NCBI GenBank assembly: GCA_037127255.1
Contig: JBANSL010000003.1
Location: 44,513,314 to 44,577,313, forward strand
Direction of reading: 5' to 3'
Length of the DNA: 64,000 nt
Origin: Persicaria tinctoria
Lineage: Eukaryota; Streptophyta; Magnoliopsida; Caryophyllales; Polygonaceae
Part shown: positions 23,235 through 35,906 of the stretch, one piece after another
Layout: every line of letters starts with the position of its first letter
How positions within the stretch are numbered: position 1 is the stretch's first letter
Notes under the pieces: model-generated
The model's database searches: none
Seen by the model: only the letters and a program-made list of their open reading frames with translations
Told to the model about the DNA's origin: nothing
Position numbers and translations under genes: made by a program

Positions 23235-24116
23235 CTCACTCGTAAAATCCAAAAAGGGGGAATCGGTAGCCCAAGCAACAAAATGGGCTCCCGACCAAAC
23301 ATCGTAACATAGGGCGTGTTTGGCAACGGGATGGGGGTAGGTGGAATGGGATGGATTTTGTGGGGTGGACGGGATGGAGATGGAAACCCGGGTGGGACCG
23401 GGTGGAATTTTGAAGCCAGTTTAATCCCGTTCGTGTTTGGTTGAAGTTTAAAGTTCATGGGATGAGAGTTAATGGAAAATACACCTTTGCCCCCACTTTG
23501 TGACATGAAATGACAAAAATACCCCTCAAACATACCCCTGATGTCAAGCCCTTTCCTCTTCAGTTCGACATTTTCAGACTCCCAAATCTGTCGACGTTGG
23601 CGGCGAGCTCTACCCCGGAAGCGTCCGACGTGTCACCTCCCTCCCCCTGCGGTCCCGACGCCGCCGACAACCTCGGTCTCCATGTAAGTCATCTACCCCT
23701 ATATGTGGTGTGTGTTTGCATTCATTCCCCTATTTTCTCTAGTCGGAGACTGAATTGGGGGAATTTGATGAATTTCCGTGTTGAGGGGAGCTGGGAAATT
23801 CGTTCATTGAAGATTGGAAACCCCTCATGGGGGTTACTAGCGAGGTAGGGGAAGTCGATTGGGGTCGACGATTTTTGGGGAATTAGGGTTCCGGAATTGG
23901 AGATGCACATAGTCACTCTCCTCGGCCCCTACTAACGTCGTTAGGCCTTGGCAAATGATATGCTGTGTGCTTGAACTGATTTCTGATTGGTTGCCACGAA
24001 ACTGACATTGGGTATTAGGATGTTGATGGAGATAATCGATGAGTTCAATTGGTGTTTATTTTTCTGTGTTAATAATCACGATTATTTCCGTTGTATAGTA
24101 GGTGCTGTTATAAATG

Positions 24117-24350
24117 AAGATGGTCTTGATGTTGATGTTCATGTTCTGCTTGATGTGGTTGTTCTTGTTGGTGTTGTTGTTCTTGTTGGGGTTGTTGTTG
24201 TTGTTGGTGTTCTTGTTGTTGATGTCGTTGTTATACAAAGTTGTTGTGTTCATCCATGTTGCTGTTCATGTTGTTGTTCTTGATGGTGTTGATGTTGTTG
24301 TTCATGTTCAAGTTGTTGTTGTTGTTGTTGATGTTGTGTTGTTCATTCAT
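24117..24350. repeat. GTT/TTC-rich low-complexity tract
   Basis: Imperfect GTTGTTGTTCTTG-type trinucleotide repeats. The leucine/valine-rich ORFs here are an artefact of the repeat. Confidence 0.85.
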
Positions 24351-24449
24351 GTGCTTGCCTTTGTCGTCCTTTCAATGTTCCCTTACACAACCGACATGAT
24401 TCATTCGAAATCCGCGATCCTCGTGAACTGAAATGTTGTAGCTGCACAT

Positions 24450-25709
24450 ATGGATTCCTCTTCCAATCCGAAGGGGAAAGGAAAACGCAAGGCTAAGAAA
24501 TCAACGGTTAAGATTACTGACAGCAACAACTACGTACCCCCCGCCTTTTACTAGTCTCTGGAATTATCAAAGAAGTTGATGCTTGTGCTCCTGGACTATC
24601 AGCGGGAAAATGGAAAGGACCAGTCCTTCAAATGGGGGCCCATCAATACCGCATTTGAGGCGGCGATTGGGAAGAGGTGCAACCAGTACACTCTTAAGAA
24701 CCGAACTCGTGACATGAAGGGCATATACCTATTGTGGAATAAGTTGAAAAGAGGGGAGACTTGCCTAGGATGGGATGAGGCGACTGGAACCATCAGTGCA
24801 CCGGACGAATGGTGGGATAAAAAAATTGCGATGCGTGCTCATCTTCCCTTCCCCTTATGTCAATTTAAAGAGCTCCCGTTGGGTACGTCGTCACCTCATC
24901 CTTCATTTGCGCAGGAGGACTTCAGTAGGTTCCGGAAGAAGGGAATCCCTCCGGAACTGGACGAGCTGTTCCACCAGGTGTTCGGCGGCACAGTTGCCAC
25001 CGGCGAGTTCTGCGTAGCCCCCTCCATGGACCCGGTTGTCCGTGCTGCGCGGGTGGAGCAGGAGGCCAACAATGGGCAAGCCAATCAGCAAGAGGACGAT
25101 GACGATGACGATGACACCGAGTCAAGGGGTGACCCTAAGGAGTCCCAATTTGAGGGTGTTGAGCAGGAGTTCGACGATCTTTTCAACACCCCTCGCAACG
25201 ATGCCGCAACGCCCTCCATGCAAGACTTTGTGCAGGGCATTGTGGACGACGAGGACTCCCCCCCTCAAGTGGCTCAAGGGGCACCAGGCGCCGGTCCGTC
25301 ACAACCGTCTACGGGTAAGCGTCCGGTTGGTTCTGAGATGACCTCCTCCCGGCAGAGCTCCAAGCACAACGTCCGCGTGTCGGAGGGGACTAGACTGTTC
25401 GAACGCAGCGTCGGGGTCATCAAAGACAGCACCCGAGAGATCATTGACGCTATGCACAAGGACGAGGTGTCGTCGAATGCCCCTCAAGACACAACGAAAG
25501 CAGTGTTGGATGTGGTACGGTCGATGGTTGCAGAGGGTCTTATGGCCGAAGGTGATCCCATTTGGTGCTTCAGCTTAGTTGTCATCAGAGACAGCACGCG
25601 ACGTGATGTCTTTGTTCAGCTTGACAACACCGTCGCCAGGCTGAAGTGGCTTAGGTGGTTGTATTCGACGAACGACGGGCAGCAGCCGAGCGTAATACAC
25701 TTTGACTGA
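24450..25709 (+). pseudogene. PIF/Harbinger ORF1, Myb/SANT-like protein, one in-frame TAG
   Basis: In PIF/Harbinger elements ORF1 works with the transposase in nuclear import and DNA binding. The ATG at 24450 gives a lysine-rich start (KGKGKRKAKK, a likely nuclear signal). A TAG at 24552-24554 interrupts the frame just before the Myb/SANT-like domain, which shows WGPINTAFEAAIGKR, LKNRTRDMKGIY, WDEATGTI and DEWWDKKI. An acidic DDDDDDDTE stretch and a serine/proline-rich linker follow, then a C-terminal helical part. An ATG at 24576 would allow a 377-residue product without the basic N-terminus. It lies 1.3 kb upstream of the transposase on the same strand. Confidence 0.8.
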
Positions 25710-26021
25710 CCCTCAACAAGTATACCCGGACCAACGTTTTTTTCAATGTGAGAAGTGAGCATCTCAATAAGGACCCAGTTTATGCCACATGTTTATGTTT
25801 GTCATTACATTTGTGTTCGTGTGTTATCGCATTTAAAGGCCAGGTTAAGGCCTTGATATATACGTTTATGTGTGCTACATACATTATTCTGTGCTACATA
25901 CATTGTTGTGTGCAATGTAATAACCGTTTCAATGTTGTTGACAATTTTTTCCCTTGCAAGTTGTTTCCCTTGCAAGTTGTTTCTGAGATCTGCGCTCATA
26001 CGACTACCTCCATGCAGGCGG

Positions 26022-27326
26022 ATGGAAACGTTGATTGAACGTCGTCGTCGACGAATACGTCGACAAGGCAAGGGCGCAGCTGGATTCATCGCCATCCTCC
26101 ACAAGTGGCTCCCATATGCCCACCACTACTTTACCCATGTGCACAAGGTTCCCCAGTTCATTGGGGAGTTTACAGGGGCACGATGGGTTGACGAAATCCT
26201 TACCCACCGTTCGCATACAAGAAGCGTCAATGCATTCCGAATGGAAAAGGGAGCATTCATTCGACTTTGTGGGATGCTCCAACACCAGTACGGTCTGCGC
26301 GGATCAATTCAAATGTGTGTGATGGAGAAGGTTGCCATCTTCGTCAATACCATGGCTTGGGGCTCCGGTCAGCGCAATTCCTGCTAGCGTTTCCAACGCT
26401 CAAGCAGTACAATTTCGGAGTCCATAACCAATGTGCTTGATGCCATATGCGGGGGGAAATGCAACGGGTACCGCGGTCTTGCGGGGGACTTGATCAGGCC
26501 CAAAGACCCTCGTTTCAGAGACATTCCTGAGCAGATTGCCAACGACAACAGGTACTGGCCATACTTCAAGGGTGCAATTGGGGCTATCGACGGAACGCAT
26601 ATTGAGGCCGCCCTTCCTAAAGAAGAACATCAAAGGTTCCGTTGCAGGAAGGGGACAACAACGTTCAACGTCATGGCCGTTTGCGACTTCGACCTTCGCT
26701 TCACATTCGTATCCGCTGGATGGGAGAGTAGCGCACATGATGCACGTGTCTTTGATCACGCAGTGAAGACGCCTGCATTGAGGTTCCCACATCCACCAGC
26801 AAAGAAGTACTACCTATGCGACAAGGGGTATGGTCTCCGAAATGGCTACATGATCCCGTACTCGACGACGAAGTACCACAGACCTCAGTTCGTCGCATCC
26901 CAACCGAAAAACGAAAAGGAAGCGTTCAACAAGTCACACTCATCCCTCCGAGGCGCGATTGAGAGGTCCTTCGGTGGGTTGAAGATGAAGTCGAGGATCC
27001 TCCGTGGTCTCCCCAAGTATCCGATACGGAAAAAGATTGCGATCGTCATTGCGTGCTTCGCCCTTCACAACTACGCCCGGGATGCCCGCGATGCATCGGG
27101 ATCAGACTCAGAAGACGATGAAAGGTTCGTCGAGCCCCCGCTGGACACTGATGCACCATCCGACGGGGACGGTGACGAAGACGCCTACGACGCGGGAGAG
27201 GAGGTTGGCCACGAGGACGATGACCCCTTTGTCCCCGTGGACGACGCCGTGGGGGCAAGCCAAGAGATCAAGGTGCTTAGGGACGAAATTGCTCACCAGA
27301 TTTGGAACGACCGTCGCGTTAGATAG
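26022..27326 (+). pseudogene. PIF/Harbinger DDE transposase (DDE_Tnp_4 type), one in-frame TAG
   Basis: Transposase that would cut and rejoin the element at TWA-type targets. The reading from ATG 26022 has a basic start (ERRRRRIRR), a helix-turn-helix-like segment (residues about 75-112), then the catalytic core: Asp in AIDGTHIE (about 190), Asp in SSAHDARVF (about 240, 49 residues later) and Glu in AIERSFGGLK (about 314). All three catalytic residues are present. An acidic tail follows (DDERFVEPP, DEDAYDAGEE). The only visible lesion is TAG at 26385-26387, in the helix-turn-helix region. The frame is open on both sides, so one substitution may have silenced it. Confidence 0.9.
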
Positions 27327-27990
27327 AAAGCACGCTCGATGTCCGATGGGTAGACGAGGATATCATTTTTTGTGTAGTCAGCTGGCTTGTAGTGTGTGCA
27401 TGGGTTCGAGGAATTTCAATCCGGTGGTAACATTTTGTGGAAGTTTTTGGTGTTGGATGTTGTGGTTGACCACATCCTGTCAGATGTTCTTGGTACGTCT
27501 TGTGATGCTTCAGTGTCATTGTACACGGTAAGCCATACTCTAAATTGGACGTCATCAATCCAACTGATTATAAACGACATACAGCTTCAGAGAATGGTGA
27601 TTACATTTGCGTACATATTATAAACAACGACATACAACTGATTATAAACAACGACATACAGCTTGAGCGAATTTCAATTACATTTGCGTACATATTATAA
27701 ATTACAACGATGATGGTTCTACATACAAAGGCCCAAAATGCACCATAGCAAAATGGGTGCCACAACACTCGGCATACAAAAAGGGACAACATGTGTAGAG
27801 GTTGCAATGTTGGTTACTGCTGCCTTACATCCGCGACCCCGAACTGCACAAAATGGGGGTCGTCAACCACAAAGGTTTATCCTGAATTACATATTCCCAG
27901 TTACATCAACCATAAACTGAACATAAAGCAAAAGTCTAGAGAAACTAAGGGCAAAAGAGTTAACAGAAGATCTTCATAACAGCTCCACGA

Positions 27991-28572
27991 CTACGGCATG
28001 TGGACCAGCGGCACAATGACGATGAGGAGCACGAGTATAATCCACCCAAGCAGCCTGGTCATGTGGGAGAGGCGACGAGCGCGGAGCTGCTCCCCAGCGT
28101 AGTGCACCCAGCGCTCACACATGAATGTGCTCAGCTCAGCAATCCTCTGGACCATGGTGTCGTTAGTGACACCAAGATTGACGTTCAGGGCCCTGGTCTC
28201 CTGCAGCTCGTCGTTGCGAGCAATCAGCAGGTGCTCCCTGCGAGCGTCCTGAGCGAGGAGGCCCCGGACTTGGGCGCGTAGCTCAGTAACCTCGTCACGG
28301 TACATGGCCCAAAGCGCGTTATCCTCCTCAACATCCTGGGGGTCGCGACGGTCCGACTGCGCCTCGTCCTCGTCATCTCGAGTGCGACGACGACGACTAG
28401 ACGCGCCATAGTCATAGTCACTGTGGAGCCAATAGTACGTTCTGGGGTCCACTGTGGAGCCAATAGTACGCTCTGGGGTCCCCACTTGCGTAGCTACGGT
28501 CGCTATCCGAGTCGGTGTCGGAGAGAACCTCGGTGTCCGAATATGGGTACATGCTTCATTTGGAAATATCAA
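27991..28572 (-). pseudogene. Antisense third ORF of the PIF element: coiled coil plus C-terminal membrane segment
   Basis: Convergent with the transposase, ending 665 bases past it. I do not recognise a family. The protein has a basic/acidic patch (RRRRTRDDEDE), a helical part rich in Arg, Leu, Glu and Ala that looks coiled-coil (ALWAMYRDEVTELRAQV, LIARNDELQETRALN) and a last 20 residues that are strongly hydrophobic (LLGWIILVLLIVIVPLV), like a tail anchor. A 31-bp tandem duplication at 28420-28481 shifts the frame. Before it, the other frame gives an acidic start, MYPYSDTEVLSDTDSDSD, probably the true N-terminus. It is most likely element-borne because it lies inside the inverted repeats. 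Confidence 0.6.
28420..28481. repeat. 31-bp tandem duplication breaking the antisense ORF
   Basis: Two adjacent copies (28420-28450 and 28451-28481) of ACTGTGGAGCCAATAGTACG plus 11 bases, differing at one position. Thirty-one is not a multiple of three, so the reading frame changes. Confidence 0.9.
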
Positions 28573-30332
28573 GTGTTAGTGCTTAGGTAACCATAACAAC
28601 GACTAAAACGCAGTGAAGAGATGGACATTCACGGTGTCATAATAATGTGTGAAGAAGAATGAGAGTATATGTGTACAATTGTATATGTCAAAACAACAAG
28701 CACGTTCAAAGGACATATATGATTGTCAAAGTAGTTGAAAGAAGCAAAATTAAAACATGCAAAACTTGAGAATATACCAATTGCCACCTAAAACACCCTA
28801 ACTTAACTATAACTAATTTGTTCAGATCAGTTGGACAATATAAACCACTTAGTGCTAAATCAAAACAAAAATATAAAACAAAGGAGATACCTAACAGAAA
28901 GCAAACTGAAAAGACAAACCAAACATGTCCGGGTTTCATGATAATTATTAGGTAATGAGTGCTTGTTACTGCAGTGACAATCGAAACCCTAATCTGACAA
29001 TTGTTTCTACATAGAACACTTGACATTCCATTTTGTTAAGGGTAGGATTGACAGTTTGCCTATGGTTGGGAAATGAGATTTGAATTGGAATGTTTGTGCA
29101 AATTGCCATTCATTAGATATTCAACACTCCACCAGCATTCCAACAACCATCCAAAGTTATGGTGTGATATTTGCAAAAAAAAAAAACAACAACATAATCT
29201 AAAAGAAAGCAACAGGAGGACAAACATCGTAGTGTCACACAATTTCTGAGATTGACCGACAACATAATGTGAAACAAAGCAATAGGAGGAACAACAATCG
29301 GTTAAGAAGCAACACCATATCCCTAGAGTCTCTCCAATATCAGTTAAGAAGCAACAAAAATCTCTAGAGGACCAACAATATCATATTCACATCAGTTAAG
29401 AAGCTAGAAAATATCCCTTGAGTCTCTTCTAAAGCATTTCAGAAGCAACAATGAACTCAGGAGGAACAATAAGTTAATGTCACACATTTTCTGAGATTCA
29501 ACAACAACATATAATGTTAAAGAAAGCAACATGATTGACAACAACATAAGCTCAAACATAAAACTGAAACGCTTTCTAAGATTGAACAACAACATAATCT
29601 CCTAAATTAGTTAACAAGCAACAACATATATGAGTAAACATGGTAACTCAAATCGAAGGTTTTGACGATATGAACACCCTAAACTCCAAAAACCCCATCC
29701 ATAGAAGCCAAAAATCATGTCTGACACTCGAAACCCTAATCTGACAATTGTTACCCAAAACCCTTTTTTAAGTTTTTCATCGTTTTTTCATGGAAAACTG
29801 AGAGTTACAACCCTAAACATGCAATTAACTCGATGGAAAACCCTATCTTTCAATCGATTTGGGGCGAAATGTTGAAAACCGGCGACAAATTCCCCATTTC
29901 AAAAAAAACCCTAGCTTTTAATCGAAATGAGGAAGAATATTCAAGAACACAAACGATCGAATCCAAAAAACAACACAATCGGCTTACCTGGAGGTGCAGA
30001 TCGACAACAATGGAGGCTCGAAAGTCGTCTTCTTCGCCGTTGTTCCACGAAGCGTCCCTGATAAGAGTGAAAAGAGAGAGGAATGTAAGATTGATGTGAA
30101 AAATTTTCGAATTTATGGAGGAGAGAGGGAGGGGAAGATTTGGGACTCTTCGGCTTCCCATCCCCCAAATCCTCCTACCACAAGATGCGTCGCGCATCCC
30201 GTCTCATCCCCCGCATCCCCGCTTTCCCATCCTCTTCCACCCCCGCGCATCCCTCGCCAAACACGCAGACACGCTTCCCGAGAACCCACCCTCACCCGCG
30301 GCATCCCTTCCCATCCCCTATCAAACAGGCCC
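28573..30332. other. PIF right arm, non-coding with diverged internal repeats
   Basis: From 29170 to 29620 the phrases AACAACATAAT, AGAAAGCAACA, GTTAAGAAGCAACA and TCTGAGATT recur irregularly. The last 170 bases are C-rich and include the inverted terminus. No coding similarity seen. Confidence 0.6.
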
Positions 30333-30532
30333 ATAAGCTGTACCCAAAAAGAAATCCCCAATATCACCAAAAAACCTCTAATGTAATTCTATCTCTCGTA
30401 TCCTCTCATGACCGCCTCCTAACTATCTCCATCTAACTCTCAAAGTAACCCCCATCTATACAAATCATCCTCCACTCAGAACTATCAATTTCCCCTCTTT
30501 CCCCACATATCTACAATCCGCTTACACTTCCA

Positions 30533-33500
30533 CTAAGCGGATATTCTGCTTCGACAGTGGCCAATAACTTCTCCTTCGATTACAACTGGTGCAAAAGTTT
30601 CCTCTCTAAATAGCACTCCGTTTCTCGCCTTCCAAGTAAAGTATATTAGTGCTTGAAAGGCGAGGAGCTTTGCCTGGAAAATCTGTGATTTCTTAACTCG
30701 GTCCGGCTCACAAGTGAACCATGCTAGCCATTAATCCATTGTATCAAATCTGCAACCAATTCCGATCCAATCAAAGACGGTTTCCTGCACCTTTCTAACT
30801 TCCAAGCAACCAAACCACAAATGATTTTCAGTTTCTTCTTCCCTTCTACCGAGAGTACAGTTAGCTGCATCCAAACCTCTCCAGTGTTTTGTCTTCTGAC
30901 CCGTTTGAAGTCGCTTCTGAGCAGCCAACCAGACAATAAACGACCATCTGTTGCATTGAAGACAGCCCCAAAGAATTCCTCCCCAATCGACTTCTTCAGT
31001 TTTAGTACGAATAAGCTGATATAGTTTAGCACAAGAGAGTTTACCATTCGAGTGGCAGAACTGCTGTAGGCTTAGATCGGAATGTCCAGCAGCCCCCATT
31101 GCTTCCTTGATTTCATCCTTAACGTCTACCAGATTGCGCCAAACCCACGACTCATGGGTTTTAGACCTTGCCTCCCAGACGTCCTCATTCCCAACATGAT
31201 TCTCCCGGCACCATCTAACCCATATGCTGGGTTTATCATGCACCAGATCTCCTAGCAGCTTCGCAAAAATGGATTTATTCCAGGCCAGCATTTCATCAGT
31301 ATCTAAGCCCCCTTCTTTATACGGTTTGGAGACCACATTCCATGCCACCAGATGCTTCCTACCATCAGGAGTACCATTCCATATAAACCGCTTGCACATC
31401 CCTTCTATAGTTGCAATGACCCCCTTGGACAATAAGAGCACTTGGCTCCAGAAATTGTGGACACCAGCAAAGACGGATTTCAACAATTGTAGTCGTCCAG
31501 CATAAGATAACTTCCTAGATGTCCATAATGAAATCAGTTTCCCAATTTTCTCATATAACTGGGTGTATTCATACACTTTAATATTGCGCGGATGTAATGG
31601 TAACTCAAGGTATCGGACAGGAAACTCGTCGAGCTCAAAACCCAAATGCTCCATGATCTCCCTAGAGGTGTCGGCTTTCACACCCGGTAGGAATATGGTG
31701 CTCTTCTCATTGTTAGCTCTCAAGCCAAACATCGCAAAGAATTTGTTCAGACAATCCTTGATGATGCGAATGGACTGAATATTCGCCTTGGAGAAGATCA
31801 GGAGATCATCTGCAAAATCCAGATGAACAATCTTGGCACCTCTGCATTTCGGATGGTATGAGAAACATGGGTCATCAACAGCCTGTTGGAGCATGCGACT
31901 CAGCATTTCCATGCATAAAACAAATATATAAGGTGACAGCGGGTCTCCCTGACGGAGACCCCTATGCCCTTGAAAGAAACCTTTTGGTTCACCGTTGATC
32001 AGAACCGAGTACGAAGAGGTTGAAATACATTCCATAATCAGATCCACCAACTTATCAGGGAAGTTCAGACACACCAGAGTAGCACTGATGAAATCCCAAC
32101 TTAGAAAGCCATATGCCTTTTGGAGGTCGACCTTGATAGTGCATCTAGGTGACACCCTTTTTGTGCTATACGCATTAACAATCTCGAGTGCCACTGCACT
32201 ATTATGCGCCAAGGAACGACCCGGGATGAAAGCACCTTGACAGTCGGAAATGATATCAATCAGGTCCCCTTTTAATCTGGTTAGCTATGATCTTCGTAAT
32301 CACCTTCATCACTGTGTTGCAGCAGGAGATCGGTCTCAGCTGGGTTACCAAATTAGGATTCGCAACCTTGGGAACAAGGGATATGAACGTAGTGTTAAGT
32401 TGCTTTAGTACCCGGCCATTGCGAAATACTTCTCTCACAGCTTCACATTTATCTGTCCCAACGATGCTCCACACATTTTTAAAAAATTTACTGCCAAACC
32501 CATCGGGACCCGGGGACTTATTAATCCCAACAGAACACAAGCTCTTTTGAATCTCATCATAGCTTGGAAGCAAACACAAATCTTCATGCCTAAGACTGTC
32601 CAGACTCGATCCATCCAGACCATGAAATTGGAGAAGGTCCGACTGCTCTTTAGATAAGAGTTCGGTAAAGAACTTCAGCACATGTGCTTTGATTTCAGTC
32701 TCATCATCCATTAGTTTGCCTCGCTCGTCCGTCATCATCAGTATTGCATTTCTGGCAGATCTCTCCTTCAAATTTCTATAGAACATCGAGGAAGTTTCTT
32801 CGCCCATTGTTAGCCAATGCAATTTGGCTTGTTGGGTTGTTAAGCTCACCATACGACTTATACTTTTCCACAGATCAGTCTCAGCCTCAGCAAGCTGATC
32901 AGCGAGCCCCAGGTTGTTCCTTTCCGTCCTCACCCTAAGTTGCAGCTCGTGGAGTATGCCTTTCTGAAGCTTTATCTGGGTTTGTAGCTCTGAAAAATGT
33001 GTTTTGTCCCAGGGCTTCAATGCATCCTTGACCTTCTTCAGCTTCTGAACAAGTTTAAATTGCCTCGAGCCTACTATCTCCTGGCACCATGCTGCATTTA
33101 TCAGCGAATGAAATTCAGCCTCCTTTCCCCAGAAGTTTTTTTATCTGAAGGGGTATCTTCTTCTTATGTTTCGATCAAAGATCGTTGCCACCCCTAGAGT
33201 GATCCGAGATACTAGGAGTGTCGAAAAAAGCTCTAGAATTTATGAACTGCTCCATCCAGATATCATTAACGAGGATTCTGTCTAGTTTTCTATCAACCCT
33301 TTCATCACCCATTTTACGGTTACTCCATGTAAAATTAGCCCCTGTGAATGGAAGATTAGATAATCCACAATCTTCTAGTACTGCTATCAGTTCACCAAAT
33401 TCATCCATGTGTGCCTTGATAGCTGGCCATTTCTCCTCTATGCTGAGTGTGCAGTTCAGGTCACCAAGAACAATCCATGGAAGTACCACATTGGCAGCAA

Positions 33501-33918
33501 TTTCTCTCATGTCTGTCCAGAGCGGTTCTCTATCAACTTTCAGATTATGTGCATAAATAAAAGTAGCAGCAAACTTATATTTTTTGTCCTTATCAAGAAC
33601 AATGCAGTGTATGTACTGATCTTGGACTTCTTCAATCGTCACCTCATACATATTCGGGTTCTAGGTAACCCAAATACGTCCCTTTTCCTGAGTATTACCA
33701 ATCACATAGCATAACCAATCTTTCATAAGTCTTCTTCTCACATCCTCAAAATTTCTATGTACCAGTTTTGTTTCTAGCAAACCAATCAAGCCAATATCAT
33801 GATCAAAACAGTAACTAGTTATAAAACTAGTCTTAATCGGGTCCTTTATCCCGACTATATTCCAAGCTGCTAGTTTCAATCTATCCATTAACACCCTGTC
33901 GGTGAGTGCTACCCTCAC
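30533..33918 (-). pseudogene. LINE ORF2: endonuclease, reverse transcriptase, zinc-finger C-terminus
   Basis: Would nick target DNA and reverse transcribe LINE RNA in place. The endonuclease begins at 33918 or 33888 (KLAAWNIVGIKDP, LLETKL, GDLNCTL, SISDHS). The reverse transcriptase shows KSPGPDGFG, LRPISCCN, GLRQGDPLSPYIF and the catalytic FADDLLIF; it is followed by a zinc-binding RVT module (CTLGRREEETENHLWFGC) and a tail. Lesions: TAG at 33661, a frameshift near 33130-33175, a frameshift in the AAAAGGGG run near 32263, and TAA at 30731, after which the reading stays similar to L1 tails to TAG at 30533. Its start overlaps the end of ORF1 in another frame. Confidence 0.88.
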
Positions 33919-35563
33919 TGCTTGACTGATTTGATTCTGAGCTCATACTATCTGCTACCCAAGAATCGGTTGAGGCATGATCCTTCGAAAGAGCATTAAA
34001 ACTGGAGCTTAGAACAATAACTTTCTTTTGCATCTGATTACTTTTACTCGGGCTGGCAGTTTTCGCGGATTTTTTTCTGTGAACTCCAGACCACCCTTCG
34101 TCAGAGGAGCTATTGATATCATTAGTGTCAAAAGAACCTGAGCTGTTCCCGTTCTGATTATGCAGACCATCACCACCAGTCCACTCCCCTGATTTGTTAT
34201 TTTCCTTACCATTATCATTCTCACAAGCCATATCCTGGACCGCTTTGCTGACATTTTCAACAATCTGTTCATCTATCTATTCAGGGTCACAGTTTGCTCT
34301 CAACTCAGACGTTGGATTGACCACAATATCATCATTCCCGGGGGGTGCCTTAGCTTGAGGAGCTGAAGCAGAAGCTGCATCAGGCACACCAGATTTCGGT
34401 GGCTCCACCATTTTAGGTCTCCATTCGAATTTTCCTTTATCCAGGTGTGACTGAGCAAAGAACTGATGCCTTCGAGCTGGAATTTTCTTTTCACATCTTT
34501 TCGCCTTTCGGCATCTGCTCACGGAATGCCCGAACTGATTACAATGACAACACATAGATGGAAGCCACTCAAAAACCACTCTATGATTATATTTCGTGCC
34601 ATCCAGGTTCTCAATTTCAATAAATTCTAATCCAGCTTCCTCGACGGACACCTCCACAAGCAATCTAGCATACGAGATCCTATTTCCTGATGTTGTCCTC
34701 TCATCAATACAAACAGGAGACCCAATAGCACAACCCAGCCGGCTCAAATTTGTATTGGTAAACAGGTAGGGTTCCAAATCCGGGAGGCAAACCCAGGATT
34801 GAATCCTGTCGAAAGAACTCCAATCAATACGCATGTCCGGTACCCATTTCTTCAGAATTAGCGGCCTGGTGCCCTGTACGTGCCAGGGGCCGTGACTAAG
34901 CACCCATTCCAAATCCTCTGCTGAGCGAAATCGAAAGATATACACACCATTGTTTTTCTAAAAGATCTTTGGTTGCTCAATGCTCCATTCAGTCTCAGCA
35001 TACTCCTTCAAAGCCATATACGGGATCTGTCCCCCAACTATAATTTCAATCAGCGTAGCATCCCACATACAGCGAGATTCCAACACATCATCTGGATGTA
35101 TTTTGAGCTTCCCATGCTGCACATCCTCATGAATCGACAGCTTCTCCGCATTCATGATATTACGATTATTCCTCACAGATGCAGACCCATCAGGCACCTC
35201 AAATCTAGGTTTAGGAGCAAAATTCCTTTTGAACGCCTTCAAGAAATCTAGGGTTTCCGCTTGACCATGCTTCTGATCAATATTGCCTGGAATCACCTCA
35301 TGATTCTTCAAGTTAGACTCTCCCCCCGGTCTCTCATCTAGCTGGGGACCCTTTTGCTTCAGATCCGGCCCCCGCTCAGAATCGCCCTTGAACTGGGACG
35401 ACGACAAATCTCCCTTCGCCTTGCTCGAAGGATCCACCCCCACAAATCGCTTCGGTTGTGTGAGAGGGACCCCGAATCTCGATGAACTGCCTTTCTTCCC
35501 CATTCCGAGCACACCACCGGCACGGCCACCGTGAGGGTGAAACCGGTGGCGGAGCACTGGCAC
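33881..35563 (-). pseudogene. LINE ORF1: DUF4283-like RNA-binding protein with CCHC knuckle
   Basis: Plant L1 ORF1 proteins coat LINE RNA. One frame runs from ATG 35563 to TGA near 33881, with in-frame TAGs at 34958-34960 and 34277-34279. The N-terminal part is proline/lysine rich. The middle resembles DUF4283 (VYIFRFRSAEDLEWVL, HGPWHVQGTRPLILKKW). The zinc knuckle is CCHCNQFGHSVSRC (C-x2-C-x4-H-x4-C), followed by basic RCRKAKRCEKK. The last 115 residues are serine/asparagine rich. Without the two TAGs it would be about 560 residues. Confidence 0.8.
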
Positions 35564-35609
35564 TCTCTTGAAATTCGTACGGACAATCGCCCCAAAAGAG
35601 AGAGACTTA

Positions 35610-35906
35610 GCCCCCGTTTGTTTTTTGGTAGGGAAAAGTAATGATTACCCTCATGAATATAGTTCATATTTAAGTTAAGATTCATTGATCCCTATTCTAT
35701 TCATTCCACTCCTTCTCCCATTTTCCATACAAATGTGTTATCCATCCATTCCCTAATTTTGAGGGGTAACTAATACCTCTAGGATGGGCTAATATTCGCT
35801 TTCATCCTCTCCTCCAAGCTCACAAAAATTGGTGAGCATATACATTTTATGTGTAAAATTTAATACCTTACCTTTTCTTTCTCTAGTTATCTAAACAAAC
35901 GAGCTC
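35610..35906. mobile_element. Tourist-like MITE
   Basis: 297 bp. Ends GCCCCCGTTTGTTT and, inverted, GAGCTCGTTTGTTT, with TTA on both sides (35607-35609 and 35907-35909). TTA targets and this terminus are those of PIF/Harbinger-derived Tourist MITEs. It is inserted 14 bases from the 5' end of the LINE. Confidence 0.8.

Larger units (their letters stand above)
23312..30332 (+). mobile_element. PIF/Harbinger transposon
   Basis: Ends GGGCGTGTTTGGCAACGGGATGGG and, inverted, GGGCCTGTTTGATAGGGGATGGG; the 3-bp repeat ATA flanks both sides (23309-23311 and 30333-30335). It contains the two genes expected of the superfamily, a Myb/SANT ORF1 and a DDE transposase, both on the plus strand, plus an unexpected antisense ORF. 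It interrupts the 3' region of the LINE. Each ORF carries disabling changes, so it is not autonomous now. Confidence 0.9.

Noticed and set aside
24056..24431. Leucine/valine-rich ORFs resembling membrane proteins
   Set aside because: Generated by GTT/TTC trinucleotide repeats.
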